NCBI RefSeq assembly: GCF_001643015.1
Contig: NZ_CP015622.1
Coordinates: forward strand, 2,493,358 to 2,557,357
Direction: 5' to 3'
Origin: Corynebacterium crudilactis
GTDB taxonomy: Bacteria; Actinomycetota; Actinomycetes; Mycobacteriales; Mycobacteriaceae
Length of the DNA: 64,000 nt
A model generated the notes under the pieces. The model searched no databases. It had not been told where the DNA came from and saw only the letters and a program-made list of their open reading frames with translations. Every line of letters begins with the position of its first letter. The stretch's first letter is position 1. The position numbers and the translations under genes were made by a program. Positions 9,198 to 19,802 of this stretch are shown here, one piece after another.

Positions 9198-9228
9198 GCG
9201 TCTAACTGAAAACTTTTCAGTTAGACGC
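9198..9228. repeat. 31-bp perfect palindrome between purF and purM
   Basis: GCGTCTAACTGAAAA and its exact complement meet around one central base. No T-run follows in the minus direction, so it does not look like a normal terminator. It may be a processing or attenuation hairpin in the purF-purM transcript, or an operator. Confidence 0.7.
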
Positions 9229-9246
9229 CGGTGTTGCCTTTAGATC

Positions 9247-10794
9247 TTAACTTGAGCGCGCTGCTTGCATCTTCTGCACCAGCTCCGCGTTACTGTTTCC
9301 CTGAGGCATACCCATTGGATAATGTCCATCAAAACAAGCAATGCACAGCTCATTAGCTGGCTGTTCGGTTGCTTCCACCATGGCATCAATCGACACATAA
9401 CCGAGGGAATCCGCGCCAATAGCAGAGCGGACTGCTTCCACCATTTCAGCTTCTTTATCACTGGTTACAGCGTTGGCAATGAGCTCGCCTGGGGTGGCGA
9501 AGTCAATGCCGTAGAAGCATGGCCATTTTACTGGTGGAGAGGCAATGCGTACGTGTACCTCCGCAGCACCCGCTTCACGCAGCATACGGATCACAGCACG
9601 CTGAGTGTTGCCACGGACGATGGAATCATCCACCACAACAAGGCGCTTACCTGCGATTACTTCGCGCAGTGGGTTCAGCTTGAGGCGGATTCCCAATTGG
9701 CGCAAAGTATCAGAAGGCTGAATGAAGGTACGGCCAACATAAGCATTTTTAACCATGCCCTGGCCGAAAGGAATTCCTGAGGCTTGAGCAAAACCAACTG
9801 CTGCTGGGGTGCCAGATTCTGGTGTTGGAATAACTAAATCGCCAATTGCAGGTGCTTCTGCGGCTAGTTTACGTCCAATTTCCAGACGAGCTTCGTTGAC
9901 GTTTCTGCCTTTGATTACAGAATCTGGGCGAGCCAGGTAAACGTATTCGAAGATGCAACCTTTACGGGTTGTTTCTGCGAATCGAATGGACTTCAGGCCG
10001 GATTCGTCGATAGCAATCAGTTCGCCTGGCTCAACCTCGCGCACCAGCGAGGCACCCACGATATCGAGCGCAGAGGTTTCAGAAGCCACTACCCAGCCGC
10101 GTTCAAGACGGCCGATGGACAGCGGACGGATACCAAAAGGATCACGCGCTGCGTACAGAGTGTGTCCATCAGTGAAGGTGAGGCAGTATGCGCCCTTCAC
10201 GCTTGGTAGTAATTCCTGTGCGGAATCAAAAAGAGTTTTCCCGTTACCCACGCCGTTTGCCAATAAGGCAGTGAGAACATCGGTGTCTGAAGGCTTCTTG
10301 TCTGGGTCGACGAGCCCAAGCTCAGTCGCCTTATCCAACAGCTCAAGGTAATTGATGAGGTTGCCGTTATGTCCAAGGGCAATATCGGTGCCATCAGGTG
10401 CCATGCGGAACATTGGCTGGGCATTTTCCCAGGTGTTTCCGCCGGCAGTGGTGTATCGGGTATGTCCGATGGCAATATTTCCACGCAGGGATTCCAGAAT
10501 TGGTTCATCAAAAACTTGAGAAACTAGACCCAAATCCTTGAATACCAGGATCTGCTCGCCGTCGCCGACTGCGATACCTGCGGCTTCTTGTCCACGGTGT
10601 TGAAGAGCGAATAGGCCAAAGTAAGTAAGCTTTGAAACTTCCTCACCAGGTGCCCACACGCCAAAAACACCGCATTCTTCTTGCGGAGATTGTTCGTTGA
10701 GATCATCGTACGGGTGGTTAACCTGGGTCATCCCAGTGGAATGCTCGGTGTTTACCATTGAACCAGGGAGGGTGTGCTGATCAAGTAATGCCAC
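9247..10794 (-). CDS. purF: Amidophosphoribosyltransferase PurF
   Basis: First committed step of purine synthesis: glutamine and PRPP give phosphoribosylamine. The Ntn glutaminase half begins at the conserved EECGVFGVW; the Cys becomes the N-terminal nucleophile after removal of a propeptide of about 41 residues. The phosphoribosyltransferase half carries the PRPP loop VVVDDSIVRGNT. With the GTG start at 10794 it has 515 residues. In-frame ATGs at 10758 and 10731 are alternatives, and no ribosome site decides. All would give the same mature enzyme. Confidence 0.96.
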   Translation of the reverse strand: MALLDQHTLPGSMVNTEHSTGMTQVNHPYDDLNEQSPQEECGVFGVWAPGEEVSKLTYFGLFALQHRGQEAAGIAVGDGEQILVFKDLGLVSQVFDEPILESLRGNIAIGHTRYTTAGGNTWENAQPMFRMAPDGTDIALGHNGNLINYLELLDKATELGLVDPDKKPSDTDVLTALLANGVGNGKTLFDSAQELLPSVKGAYCLTFTDGHTLYAARDPFGIRPLSIGRLERGWVVASETSALDIVGASLVREVEPGELIAIDESGLKSIRFAETTRKGCIFEYVYLARPDSVIKGRNVNEARLEIGRKLAAEAPAIGDLVIPTPESGTPAAVGFAQASGIPFGQGMVKNAYVGRTFIQPSDTLRQLGIRLKLNPLREVIAGKRLVVVDDSIVRGNTQRAVIRMLREAGAAEVHVRIASPPVKWPCFYGIDFATPGELIANAVTSDKEAEMVEAVRSAIGADSLGYVSIDAMVEATEQPANELCIACFDGHYPMGMPQGNSNAELVQKMQAARSS

Positions 10795-10846
10795 AGGTGA
10801 AATCGTAGTCTGTCGCTTGCCCAGAAACTAATAAGGACAACGAAAG

Positions 10847-11224
10847 CTAAAGTTTCACTACTGGTAACCAGTCTGCAATCTCTTTTGCTCGGGTACCTGA
10901 AGCGCTAATTTTTCCATTCTCAAATTCTGCGTCGAATGTCGTTTTCCCAGTTGCCAGGCGCAACCAGGTCAAAGTATCCATCTCCACCACGTTGGGTGGA
11001 GTGCCACGTGTATGTTTCGGACCGTCGATACATTGCACTGCAACAAATGGGGGTACCCGCACCTCTACACTGTTGCCGGGCGCATCCTGAGCCAGCAGTC
11101 GAACACTCAGGCGCGTGGCAGCTGCAAGCACTGCTCTACCAGGCTTTTCGACGTCTCCCTCCCCGTCAATCCAGTCTTTGACAGCCAACACTGCTTGCCG
11201 AGTTTCCAGCGGATCAATCCTCAT
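10847..11224 (-). CDS. Sterol carrier family protein (SCP2-like, bacterial)
   Basis: A 125-residue cytoplasmic protein without membrane segments. It resembles the small actinobacterial sterol-carrier family proteins encoded beside purF, with segments VRVPPFVAVQCIDGPKHTRGTP and MDTLTWLRLATG. The ligand is unknown. It lies upstream of purF in the same direction (52 bp), so it may be co-transcribed with it. It is divergent from the thioesterase gene, 37 bp away. Confidence 0.7.
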   Translation of the reverse strand: MRIDPLETRQAVLAVKDWIDGEGDVEKPGRAVLAAATRLSVRLLAQDAPGNSVEVRVPPFVAVQCIDGPKHTRGTPPNVVEMDTLTWLRLATGKTTFDAEFENGKISASGTRAKEIADWLPVVKL

Positions 11225-11261
11225 GAAGCATCAGCCTAGTACGAACCGTTAAAGTGTCCAT

Positions 11262-12269
11262 ATGTCTGAGAACATCCCCAAAAATCCTCATCGCTCGCCA
11301 GAAGTTGTCCTCCGATTTATGGCTGCCCCTACCGACGTATTGATGGCAGGCAGCCATGGAGTCGGTGGTGGCCGAGTCCTAGAATGGATCGATAAGGCTG
11401 CTTATGCCTGCGCGACTCAGTGGTCAGGTACCTACTGTGTCACCGCTTATGTTGGCCACATCCACTTCACCCGCCCTATTCCTTCAGGACACATGGTTGA
11501 GGTGCGTTCTCGCATTGCGATGACTGGACGTTCCTCCATGCACATCGTGAATGAGGTGCTTTCTGCGGATCCTCGTGATGGCAAATACACCCGTGCCTGC
11601 GATTGCTTAGTTATTTTCATCGCTAAAGACACCGCCACTGGTCGCGCTACTCCGGTTCCAACTTTCGTGCCGAAGGATGAAGAAGAGCAGCGTGTGCTGG
11701 AATCTGCAAATTCCCGCATTGGTCTGCGTAAAGCTATCGAAGCTGAAATGGAAAAGCAGACTTACGATGGCCCCTCTGAAGCTCCTCGTTTGATTACCCG
11801 TTTCTTGGCTAAGCCAACTGATATCAACTGGGGTGGCAAAGTCCACGGTGGTACCGCCATGGAATGGATTGATGAGGCTGGTGCTGCTTGCACCATGGAA
11901 TGGTCCGGAAACCACACTGTGGCAGTCTACGCCGGCGGTATCCGCTTCTACCAGCCTATTCAGATCGGTGATCTCATCGAAGTGGACGCTCGTATGATGC
12001 GCACTGATAAGCGCTCCATGCAGATGTCTATTCACGTCCGTGCAGGCGATGCGCACCGTGGCCGCGCTGAGTTGGAAACCGCAATTCATGCCACAGTCAC
12101 TTACTTGGGCATCGATATTGATGGGGAGCCTTTACCTACTCCACAGTTTGAGCCTCGTACCCCTGAAGATATCCAATTGGCAGAGCACGCCAATATCTTG
12201 AGGGATCTGCGCGCAGATTACACACCGATGCCGCTGTTCCCCCGCCGTGCTCCACGACAGATCGACTAG
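11262..12269 (+). CDS. Double-hotdog acyl-CoA thioesterase
   Basis: A 335-residue protein with two hotdog domains in tandem. Each contains a BACH-type core: GGRVLEWIDKAAYACATQWSG at about residues 37-57 and HGGTAMEWIDEAGAACTMEWSG at about residues 200-220. Such enzymes hydrolyse acyl-CoA thioesters to free acid and CoA. The chain-length preference cannot be read. A ribosome site is weak. The gene ends in a bidirectional terminator shared with the converging hemolysin III gene. Confidence 0.85.
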   Translation: MSENIPKNPHRSPEVVLRFMAAPTDVLMAGSHGVGGGRVLEWIDKAAYACATQWSGTYCVTAYVGHIHFTRPIPSGHMVEVRSRIAMTGRSSMHIVNEVLSADPRDGKYTRACDCLVIFIAKDTATGRATPVPTFVPKDEEEQRVLESANSRIGLRKAIEAEMEKQTYDGPSEAPRLITRFLAKPTDINWGGKVHGGTAMEWIDEAGAACTMEWSGNHTVAVYAGGIRFYQPIQIGDLIEVDARMMRTDKRSMQMSIHVRAGDAHRGRAELETAIHATVTYLGIDIDGEPLPTPQFEPRTPEDIQLAEHANILRDLRADYTPMPLFPRRAPRQID

Positions 12270-12273
12270 ACAC

Positions 12274-12321
12274 AATTAAAAAGCAGCCACCGAGAAGATT
12301 CTCGGTGGCTGCTTTTTAATT
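12274..12321. terminator. Bidirectional terminator
   Basis: Perfect stem of about 22 bp (arms AATTAAAAAGCAGCCACCGAGAA and complement, near-zero loop) flanked by A- and T-runs on both sides. It serves the thioesterase gene and overlaps the stop codon of the converging hemolysin III gene. Confidence 0.92.
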
Positions 12322-13080
12322 AGCGACAACCATCCACACGGCAATAAGGTGAATAATCGCTGCGATGATCGTAGCGATGTGGAAATGCTCGTGGTACCCC
12401 AACCAGCGTGCATTTCGGCCTGGCCATCTGAATCCATAAACAAGGGCACCCAAGCTATATACAATGCCACCTGCTAGGAGGAGCCACACCACAGTCTGTC
12501 CCGCACCGGACCATAATTGAGGTATCAACGGCACAATCAGCCAGCCTAGAGCAAGATAAACTACCACTCCGAGCCATCGTGGATGATTGATCCACACCAT
12601 ATTCATAATCACACTGGCTATTGCACCAATCCACGCAATGCTGAGCATCCAAGCAGCTGTGACAGGCTCCAACACAATCAAGCACAGCGGAGTGTAGGTA
12701 GCTGCAATAAATACCGCGATTGTAGAATGATCGGCCCGTCTCCACCACGCAACTGTATGCAGCCGACGCCATGGCCCACGGTGATAAGCAGCAGACACTG
12801 CAAAAAGCCCCAACATGGCCAATGTGTACACCATGACGCCTAATGCTTGCCACCACACGAGCTCCATCCACGCATAGGTGGAAAGCACCGAACCCGTCAC
12901 AATGCTTAAAATAGCGGCGATTTGGTGGAAAAGGCCACGCGTAACTGGCCTTTCGCCGCGATCAAAAACATACTTAGTTAATGCAAGAAGAGGTTCATCA
13001 GAACTATCTTTTTCTTCTGCACCACTAACTGCATCTTCAATCAGCGGATCTGCGTCCATATATTCACGATCTTTAGACAC
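12316..13080 (-). CDS. Hemolysin III / PAQR-type seven-helix membrane protein
   Basis: A 254-residue integral membrane protein with seven hydrophobic segments after a charged N-terminus of about 50 residues. The family's conserved metal-site residues are visible in AAYHRGPW (His), DHSTIAVFIAATYTP (Asp-His) and HEHFHIATIIAAIIHL. Bacterial PAQR members are linked to membrane fluidity or hydrolase activity, and true hemolysin function is doubtful. It lies downstream of purL behind a terminator, so it is probably transcribed alone. Confidence 0.85.
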   Translation of the reverse strand: MSKDREYMDADPLIEDAVSGAEEKDSSDEPLLALTKYVFDRGERPVTRGLFHQIAAILSIVTGSVLSTYAWMELVWWQALGVMVYTLAMLGLFAVSAAYHRGPWRRLHTVAWWRRADHSTIAVFIAATYTPLCLIVLEPVTAAWMLSIAWIGAIASVIMNMVWINHPRWLGVVVYLALGWLIVPLIPQLWSGAGQTVVWLLLAGGIVYSLGALVYGFRWPGRNARWLGYHEHFHIATIIAAIIHLIAVWMVVAN

Positions 13081-13130
13081 TTCACGCTTCCTTCTTCACC
13101 GATACTTAATTATTAATCTAGTTGAAGAGA

Positions 13131-13168
13131 AAACTAAAAGCCGGGCTTCGCTAATACGAAACCCGGCT
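13131..13168 (-). terminator. Rho-independent terminator after purL
   Basis: Minus-strand stem AGCCGGGTTTCG / CGAAGCCCGGCT with a TTTTAGTTTT tail, 13 bp beyond the purL stop. Confidence 0.88.
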
Positions 13169-13181
13169 TCACAGCAGAAAA

Positions 13182-15470
13182 TTAAGCAACTACTGCGTTA
13201 GCTCCAACAGCGTGGCCAAAAGCCTCTGGCAAAGTGTTGGTCCATGCATCGCGGAGTTCTTCCACGGACACGGTCAATTCAACATCAGCACCCTTGACGG
13301 TGATGGCTGCAGAATCATTAGTGCGACCAAGCTTGAAAGCTGGAATGCCTAATTCAGCTACACGTTTTTCCAGCTCTTCACCGCGGTTGGTGGCAACCAC
13401 GATGCGAGATGCGGATTCAGCAAACAGTGCGGTGAACAAAGATGCGTGGATCAGGGAAAGATCTACATCCATGCCCTTGTCAGCGTGGATCGCAAGCTCT
13501 GCCAAGGTCTGGCCAAGGCCGCCCTCGGAGAGGTCGTGGGAAGCTGCAAACAGTTCAGATCCAACGAACAGTTCTGCAAGACGCTGCTCATTTGCCAGGT
13601 CGACTACTGGTGGCATGCCGCCCAAACCAGCTCCAGAGATCTGCTGCCAAATGGAACCACCGAATTCATCGAAGGTTTCGCCCAAGAGGTAGAGATCGTT
13701 GTCTTCAGATGGCAAAACGTTGCCGATGGTCTTCTCAACGTTTTCGAGCACGCCGAGAACGCCGACTACTGGAGTTGGCAGGATCGGCTCGTCACCGGTC
13801 TGGTTGTAGAAGGACACGTTGCCACCGGACACAGGAATGCCCAGCTGCTTGGATCCATCTGCAAGTCCGTGGACTGCTTCCTTGAACTGCCACATAACGC
13901 CTGGGTTCTCCGGAGAACCGAAGTTCAGGCAGTTGGTGACAGCCACTGGGCGTGCACCGGTGGAGACTACATTGCGGTAAGCCTCGGCGAGAGCAAGCTG
14001 TGCACCAGTGTTTGGCTCGAGCTTGGTGTAACGACCAGAAGCGTCTGCAGAAATTGCAACGCCACGGTTGGTCTCTTCGTCGATACGCAAAACGCCAGCG
14101 TTAGCGTTCTTTGCCTGTACGGTGTTGCCACGCACATAGCGGTCATATTGTTCAGTGATAAACGCACGGGAAGCCAGTGCAGGTGAGGCAACCAGCTTGA
14201 GCCAAGCATCCTTGATTTCTGCAGTCTCAACTGGGCGAACAATTTCGCCTTCGAGCTGCAGCTCATCCTGGGTTTCTGGGCGTGCTAATGGACGGTTGTA
14301 AACAGGGCCTTCATCGATGGTTGATGGAGGTGCGTCGATAACAACTTCGCCGTTGTGGACCACAACGTAGCGGTCCTTTTCGTTCGTGACTTCACCGATT
14401 TCTGCGCAGGTGACATCCCACTTTGCACAGATCTCAAGGAAACGCTCAACGTTTTCTGGGGTCACAACAGCACACATGCGCTCCTGAGACTCAGAAGCCA
14501 GGATTTCTGCTGCAGACATGTTTTCTGCGCGCAGCGGAACGTTGTCCAGGTTGACCCGCATGCCGCCGTCGCCAGCAGCTGCGAGCTCAGAGGTAGCACA
14601 CGCAAGTCCGCCGCCACCGAGGTCCTGAATACCAACAACGACGCCAGCCTTGTACAGCTCGAGGCAGCATTCGATGAGGACCTTCTCTGCGAAAGGATCG
14701 CCGACCTGCACTGCAGGAAGCTTGCGCTCTTCGCCTTCTTCGAAGGAAGCGGAACCCAGAACAGAAACGCCACCGATGCCATCAAGGCCGGTGCGGGATC
14801 CGAAAAGGATCACTTTGTTGCCGGTGCCGGATGCGAAAGCCAGCTTGAGGTCTTCTACCTTGAGGGTACCCACGCACAGTGCGTTGACCAGTGGGTTTCC
14901 TGCGTAGGAATCATCAAATACGGTCTCGCCGCCGATATTTGGCAGACCCAGGCAGTTGCCGTAGTGGGAAATGCCATCGACAACGCCAGGAAGTACACGC
15001 TGGGTGTCTGGGTTGTCGAGTGCGCCGAAACGCAGCTGGTCCATCACAGCAATTGGGCGTGCACCCATGGCCATGATGTCACGGACGATGCCGCCGATAC
15101 CGGTTGCAGCGCCCTGGTGTGGCTCTACAAATGATGGGTGGTTGTGGGACTCAACGCGGAAAGTCACGGCGTTGCCGTCTCCGATGTCTACAACGCCTGC
15201 GTTCTCGCCGATACCAGCAAGAATCTTGGAAGCCATTTCCTCAGTGGTGGTTTCACCGAAGTAACGCAGGTGAACCTTGGAGGACTTGTAGGAGCAGTGC
15301 TCCGACCACATGACGGAGTAAACGGTCAGCTCAGCGTCGGTAGGACGGCGACCTAGGATTTCCCGGATGCGCGCGTACTCGTCTTCTTTGAGGCCAAGAG
15401 CCTCAAATGGCTGATCGAGATCTGGGGTCTTGATCGCGTCATCAACGGTGTCATTGACAAAAGTGCTCAT
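13182..15470 (-). CDS. purL: Phosphoribosylformylglycinamidine synthase large subunit PurL
   Basis: Synthesises FGAM from FGAR, ATP and ammonia supplied by PurQ. The 762-residue length is that of the small-PurL type, which needs separate PurQ and PurS. Conserved segments include [10 protein letters not shown] near residue 55, the [21 protein letters not shown] nucleotide-site block and [16 protein letters not shown] near the C-terminus. It is the last gene of a purS-purQ-purL operon (18-bp gap after purQ), followed by a terminator. Confidence 0.97.
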   Translation of the reverse strand: MSTFVNDTVDDAIKTPDLDQPFEALGLKEDEYARIREILGRRPTDAELTVYSVMWSEHCSYKSSKVHLRYFGETTTEEMASKILAGIGENAGVVDIGDGNAVTFRVESHNHPSFVEPHQGAATGIGGIVRDIMAMGARPIAVMDQLRFGALDNPDTQRVLPGVVDGISHYGNCLGLPNIGGETVFDDSYAGNPLVNALCVGTLKVEDLKLAFASGTGNKVILFGSRTGLDGIGGVSVLGSASFEEGEERKLPAVQVGDPFAEKVLIECCLELYKAGVVVGIQDLGGGGLACATSELAAAGDGGMRVNLDNVPLRAENMSAAEILASESQERMCAVVTPENVERFLEICAKWDVTCAEIGEVTNEKDRYVVVHNGEVVIDAPPSTIDEGPVYNRPLARPETQDELQLEGEIVRPVETAEIKDAWLKLVASPALASRAFITEQYDRYVRGNTVQAKNANAGVLRIDEETNRGVAISADASGRYTKLEPNTGAQLALAEAYRNVVSTGARPVAVTNCLNFGSPENPGVMWQFKEAVHGLADGSKQLGIPVSGGNVSFYNQTGDEPILPTPVVGVLGVLENVEKTIGNVLPSEDNDLYLLGETFDEFGGSIWQQISGAGLGGMPPVVDLANEQRLAELFVGSELFAASHDLSEGGLGQTLAELAIHADKGMDVDLSLIHASLFTALFAESASRIVVATNRGEELEKRVAELGIPAFKLGRTNDSAAITVKGADVELTVSVEELRDAWTNTLPEAFGHAVGANAVVA

Positions 15471-15488
15471 ATTTTTCTCTGACTCCTC

Positions 15489-16160
15489 TTAGGCAGCGAT
15501 GGTGCCAACGGCGGACAGGAAGAGCTCCAGGCCATCGACAGATGGGCCTGTTAGCTTTTCGACGGCATGTTCCGGGTGCGGCATAAGACCGACGATGCGA
15601 CCAGTTTCATTGGTGATACCGGCGATGTCATTGATGGAACCGTTGAAGTTGTCGGTGTAGCGGAAGACAACGCGACCTTCACCTTCAAGCTTTGCAACAG
15701 TTTCTGCATCTGCCTGGAAGCGGCCTTCGCCGTGCTTCGCAGGGATGTAGATCTTTTGCCCCTTTTCCAGAGTGTTGGTCCATGCAGTGGTGTTATTCTC
15801 AACAACTAGATGGGTATCTACACAGTGGAAGTGCAGTCCCTGGTTACGAGTCAAAGCACCTGGCAGTAGACGGGCTTCGGTAAGAATCTGGAAGCCGTTG
15901 CAAATTCCGAGAACTGGCATACCTTTTCCGGCCTGCTCAATAACGGACTGCATAACAGGAGCCAATGCAGAAATGGCACCGGTACGCAGGTAATCGCCGT
16001 AAGAGAAACCACCAGGAACGACAACAGCGTCGACGCCCTTGAGATCTTCATCGGCATGCCACAGACTGATTACTTCTGCACCTGCGATGCGAGCAGCACG
16101 TGCTGCATCTACATCGTCAAGTGTGCCTGGGAACGTAATAACACCGATTTTGGCGCTCAC
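15489..16160 (-). CDS. purQ: FGAM synthase glutaminase subunit PurQ
   Basis: Class I glutamine amidotransferase that feeds ammonia to PurL. The 223-residue protein has the nucleophile elbow [11 protein letters not shown] (catalytic Cys) and the His-Glu pair in [11 protein letters not shown]. Its start codon overlaps the purS stop by 4 bp (ATGA type), which indicates translational coupling. Confidence 0.97.
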   Translation of the reverse strand: MSAKIGVITFPGTLDDVDAARAARIAGAEVISLWHADEDLKGVDAVVVPGGFSYGDYLRTGAISALAPVMQSVIEQAGKGMPVLGICNGFQILTEARLLPGALTRNQGLHFHCVDTHLVVENNTTAWTNTLEKGQKIYIPAKHGEGRFQADAETVAKLEGEGRVVFRYTDNFNGSINDIAGITNETGRIVGLMPHPEHAVEKLTGPSVDGLELFLSAVGTIAA

Positions 16161-16402
16161 TGTACGACCTCAACTCCCACCACATCGAAATCTTCGATGA
16201 CAGTGTTTGCAAGGAGGGTTTCAGCAATTTTCTTTAGGTCAGCTTCGGTGACGGATCCGTCTACCTCAAGCTCAAAACGCTTTCCCTGACGAACATCGGA
16301 AACGCCAGATACGCCGATACGTCCGAGGGCGCGGTGGACCGCCTGCCCTTGGGGATCAAGAATCTCAGCCTTAGGCATGACATTGACAACTACACGGGCC
16401 AC
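16157..16402 (-). CDS. purS: FGAM synthase structural subunit PurS
   Basis: An 81-residue subunit that docks PurQ onto PurL. The sequence [20 protein letters not shown] is typical, as is the conserved [20 protein letters not shown] start at 16402. It is the first gene of the purSQL operon, so the promoter is expected in 16403-16489, between it and the glutathione peroxidase stop. Confidence 0.95.
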   Translation of the reverse strand: MARVVVNVMPKAEILDPQGQAVHRALGRIGVSGVSDVRQGKRFELEVDGSVTEADLKKIAETLLANTVIEDFDVVGVEVVQ

Positions 16403-16489
16403 GGTATTTTCCCTTACTCAAGAAATGGGGACGACAATGTTTTACGAGCACAAGTGTAATGGTTCGAACTGGCCAAACCTAGCCGGACT

Positions 16490-16969
16490 TTAGAGGGGGA
16501 GGTTGTTTTCGATTGCCTCAACCACGACAGCTGCGGATGGATCCACACGAGGACCAAAGCGCTCAATCGTATTACCATCTATATCTACGAGGAATTTCTC
16601 AAAATTCCACTCGATTTCACTACCACCAGTTGCTTCTTTAAGCACCTTATATAGGGGGTGGGCATCCGCACCGTTTACGTCAGTTTTTGCCAGCAACGGA
16701 AAGGTGACGTTGTATTCATTTTGCGCGAATGCGCACACTTCAGCGTCAGTTCCAGGTTCTTGCCCATTAAATTGATTGCATGGAACACCAATGACAAAGA
16801 ACCCTCGGTCTTGGTACTCCTCATAAAGGTTCTGCAGTCCTTCATACTGTGGAGTGAGACCACATTTAGAGGCAACATTCACAATGAGTAAAAGGTGCCC
16901 AGCCCAATCCGCCATAGTCGTGGAAATGCCATCATTGAGCGTCACATTAATGCCATGAATCGAAGTCAT
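16490..16969 (-). CDS. Glutathione peroxidase family thiol peroxidase
   Basis: A 159-residue peroxidase that reduces hydroperoxides. The peroxidatic Cys lies in NVASKCGLTPQYEGLQ, the Gln of the triad in FNGQEPG, and the Trp-Asn pair in WNFEKFLVD. In mycothiol-containing bacteria such enzymes usually take electrons from thioredoxin or mycothiol rather than glutathione; that is family knowledge. ATG 16969 was chosen over an upstream extension because it begins the conserved domain and has a GGGTGG site. Confidence 0.92.
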   Translation of the reverse strand: MTSIHGINVTLNDGISTTMADWAGHLLLIVNVASKCGLTPQYEGLQNLYEEYQDRGFFVIGVPCNQFNGQEPGTDAEVCAFAQNEYNVTFPLLAKTDVNGADAHPLYKVLKEATGGSEIEWNFEKFLVDIDGNTIERFGPRVDPSAAVVVEAIENNLPL

Positions 16970-17157
16970 AAGTGCCACCCTAGTTGAGGGGAGGGATTTA
17001 ATGCAGAACTTTAAGGGCAGCAAGACAAGAGATGAACTTTAGATAGCACCTAAGTAAATTGCCAGGAGAAGCAAATCTGCTGCCGAGCGGACTCCAAGAA
17101 ACATCGGTAAATCATATGTTTTGTATCTTATCCATACTGAACAGAGGTCTTTCCCCA

Positions 17158-19788
17158 ATGTCTCGAATTTCTGCGCGCACCCTGGCGATCGCATTAGCTG
17201 GCGCAACCGCTGCCAGCCTGGCAGTAGTCCCCACTGCTGTTGCTGCTCCTGATAACTCCGCTCCTGTCATCAATGAAGTTTATGGTGGCGGCGGAAACAA
17301 AGGATCAATTTTCTCCAATGACTTCATCGAGCTCTATAACCCCACTGCAGAAGCAGTCTCCCTCGATGGCTGGAGCGTCAACTACTACTCTGCGAGCGGA
17401 AACCTTGGTGGAGCTACGGCGCTAAGTGGCACCATTGCGCCAGGAAGCTTCTATCTGATTCAGCAAAAGGCAGGTGCCAACGACACTGGTGCGCTCCCCA
17501 CTCCAGATGCCACTGGCAACCTCGCGATGAGTGGTTCCCAGGGTTCTGTTGAGCTGACAGACGCAACAGGTGCAACGGCAGACCTCGTTGGATTCGGTGG
17601 TGCTACCAAGGTAGAAACCGCTGCAACCCCTGCCACCTCTAATTCCGAATCCGCGCAGCGTGCAATCGATGGTGTGGACTCCGATAACAACTCTGCTGAC
17701 TTCATCATTGCGGCTCCCACCCCAACGTCTTCCACTGGCACCACCCCAGGCCAGCCTGAAAATCCAGAAGAGCCAGAAGTTCCAGTCGTTCCTGGTCAAA
17801 CCATGACCATTGCAGAAATCCAAGGCACTGGCACAACCACTCCAGTCAATGGCCAGGTTGTCACCACCGAAGGCATCGTTACCGCTGTCTACGCTGAGGG
17901 TGGATTCAACGGTTACTACATCCAGACTCCTGGAACCGGCACCGCAGTCAAGACCGCTGGCGATGCTTCTGATGGCATCTTCGTCTACGTTGGCGCAAAC
18001 GGAACTTACCCAGAAATCGGTGCATCTGTCACTGTCACTGGTAAGGCAGCTGAATACTTCGAGATGACTCAGCTGGGTAATTCCGCTTTTGAGCTCTCCC
18101 CCACTCCTTTCGAGGCAGTCACCCCACTGGCAGTGGACACTGTCCCAGCTGGTGATGATATCCGCGAGTCTTATGAAGGCATGCTGCTCCAGCCAACTGG
18201 CGCACACACGGTCACCAACAACTACGCAACCAATACTTTCGGTGAAATTGCGCTGGCACCAGGTAATGAGCCGTTCTACCAGGCAACTGAAATTGTGGCC
18301 CCGGGAGGCGAAGCTATTGCTTACGAGGCGGAAAACGTCGCAAAGCAAATTACGCTGGATGATGGACGCTCGGGCAACTACACGCGCGGCGATGCGAGCG
18401 TGCCTATGGCGTGGTTGGTGCAGGATGGAGGCACTACAACGAAGTCAATCCGCACCGGTGACCAGGTAGATTTCCAGGCACCAGTCATTTTTGATTACCG
18501 TTATGATCTGTGGAAATTCCAGCCAACCCAGCCGGTAACCGGCAACACCACGGGCACCGATCTTCCAATTACCTGGGAAGATACCCGCGAAGCTGAGCTT
18601 GCTTCCATCGATAACGTCGCAGGCGAATTCCACATCGCCAGCTTCAATGTGCTCAACTATTTCACCTCCCTTGGCAAAGATGAGCCAGGCTGCAAGGCTT
18701 ATACCGACATCAACAACAATCCAGTAACCGCTAATTACTGTGATGTTCGCGGTGCTTACAGCCAGGAAGCCTTTGAAGATCAGCAGGGCAAAATTGTTGC
18801 CAGCATCAACCGTCTTGATGCCGATGTTGTTGGCCTGGAAGAAATCGAAAACACGGCTAAAGTCACCGGTGACATCAACCGCCGTGACGAAGCGTTGAAC
18901 ACTTTGGTCGCAGAGCTGAACGCCGCTGCAGGAACCGAGCGCTGGGCAGCTGTGGAATCCCCTGCACAGGTAGGCACCGATGAGGATTACATCCGCGTCG
19001 CCTTCATCTACGATCAGACCACCGTCAATCCAGTTGGCGAATCCCGCATTTTCGATGACGCTGCATTCACCGGCACTGCGCGCCAGCCACTTGCCCAGGA
19101 ATTCCAGCCGCTAGATGACACCAAGGAATCCTTCGTCGGCGTAGTCAACCACTTCAAGTCCAAGGGCTCTGTTGCCAACGGCGACTCCGACACCGGTGAT
19201 GGACAAGGCAACAACGCGAACATTCGCGTCGCACAGGCACAGGCTCTCCTCAAGCACCTGGAAAACCAGGACGATTGGGCGTCCAAGCCAGTCTTCATCT
19301 TGGGAGACACCAACTCCTACGCCAAAGAAAACGCCATGACTACCCTCTATGGCGCTGGTTTCACCAACATTGTTGAGAAGTTCAACGCTGGACACACCTA
19401 CCAGTTCTCCGGCCGCATCGGTTCCCTCGACCACGCACTAGGCAACGAAGCTGCCATGAACTACGTCGTTGACGCTGAAGTATGGGATATCAACGCTGAT
19501 GAGTCCATCGCATTCGAGTACTCCCGCCGTCTGAACAACACCGCAGATGTCTTCGAAGCTGACAACGTCTTCCGTTCCTCTGATCACGATCCAATCAAGG
19601 TTGGTTTCAACCTCAGCGATGTAGATGAGCCAGAAGAGCCAACTGATCCAGTTGACCCTACTGACCCAACCGATCCACCTGTTGAGGCCGGTTCCTCCGT
19701 TGGAGGCTTCGGTACCATCGCAGCAATTATCGCCGCGATCCTGGGCGCAATTGGGCTAGCTCTCCCATTCCTCGGGTTCAAGTTCTAA
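17158..19788 (+). CDS. nucH: Secreted, membrane-anchored multidomain nuclease NucH
   Basis: An 876-residue extracellular nuclease. Domains in order: signal peptide (residues 1-30, ending TAVAA), a lamin-tail domain from APVINEVYGGGG (about residues 38-165), a Pro/Glu linker, an OB-like region (about 215-420), and an endonuclease/exonuclease/phosphatase domain from FHIASFNVLNYF (about 490) to SSDHDPIKV. A PTDPVDP-type spacer repeat and a C-terminal transmembrane anchor (about 850-870) complete it. ATG 17158 has AGAGGTC upstream. In C. glutamicum nucH belongs to the phosphate-starvation stimulon, fitting phosphate scavenging from DNA. Confidence 0.9.
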   Translation: MSRISARTLAIALAGATAASLAVVPTAVAAPDNSAPVINEVYGGGGNKGSIFSNDFIELYNPTAEAVSLDGWSVNYYSASGNLGGATALSGTIAPGSFYLIQQKAGANDTGALPTPDATGNLAMSGSQGSVELTDATGATADLVGFGGATKVETAATPATSNSESAQRAIDGVDSDNNSADFIIAAPTPTSSTGTTPGQPENPEEPEVPVVPGQTMTIAEIQGTGTTTPVNGQVVTTEGIVTAVYAEGGFNGYYIQTPGTGTAVKTAGDASDGIFVYVGANGTYPEIGASVTVTGKAAEYFEMTQLGNSAFELSPTPFEAVTPLAVDTVPAGDDIRESYEGMLLQPTGAHTVTNNYATNTFGEIALAPGNEPFYQATEIVAPGGEAIAYEAENVAKQITLDDGRSGNYTRGDASVPMAWLVQDGGTTTKSIRTGDQVDFQAPVIFDYRYDLWKFQPTQPVTGNTTGTDLPITWEDTREAELASIDNVAGEFHIASFNVLNYFTSLGKDEPGCKAYTDINNNPVTANYCDVRGAYSQEAFEDQQGKIVASINRLDADVVGLEEIENTAKVTGDINRRDEALNTLVAELNAAAGTERWAAVESPAQVGTDEDYIRVAFIYDQTTVNPVGESRIFDDAAFTGTARQPLAQEFQPLDDTKESFVGVVNHFKSKGSVANGDSDTGDGQGNNANIRVAQAQALLKHLENQDDWASKPVFILGDTNSYAKENAMTTLYGAGFTNIVEKFNAGHTYQFSGRIGSLDHALGNEAAMNYVVDAEVWDINADESIAFEYSRRLNNTADVFEADNVFRSSDHDPIKVGFNLSDVDEPEEPTDPVDPTDPTDPPVEAGSSVGGFGTIAAIIAAILGAIGLALPFLGFKF

Positions 19789-19802
19789 ATTGCTTTTCGA
19801 CG

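Noticed and set aside
13446-15134. Long open frames on the plus strand opposite purL
   Set aside because: Antisense to a highly conserved gene, no ribosome sites, and low-complexity shadows of the purL codon pattern.
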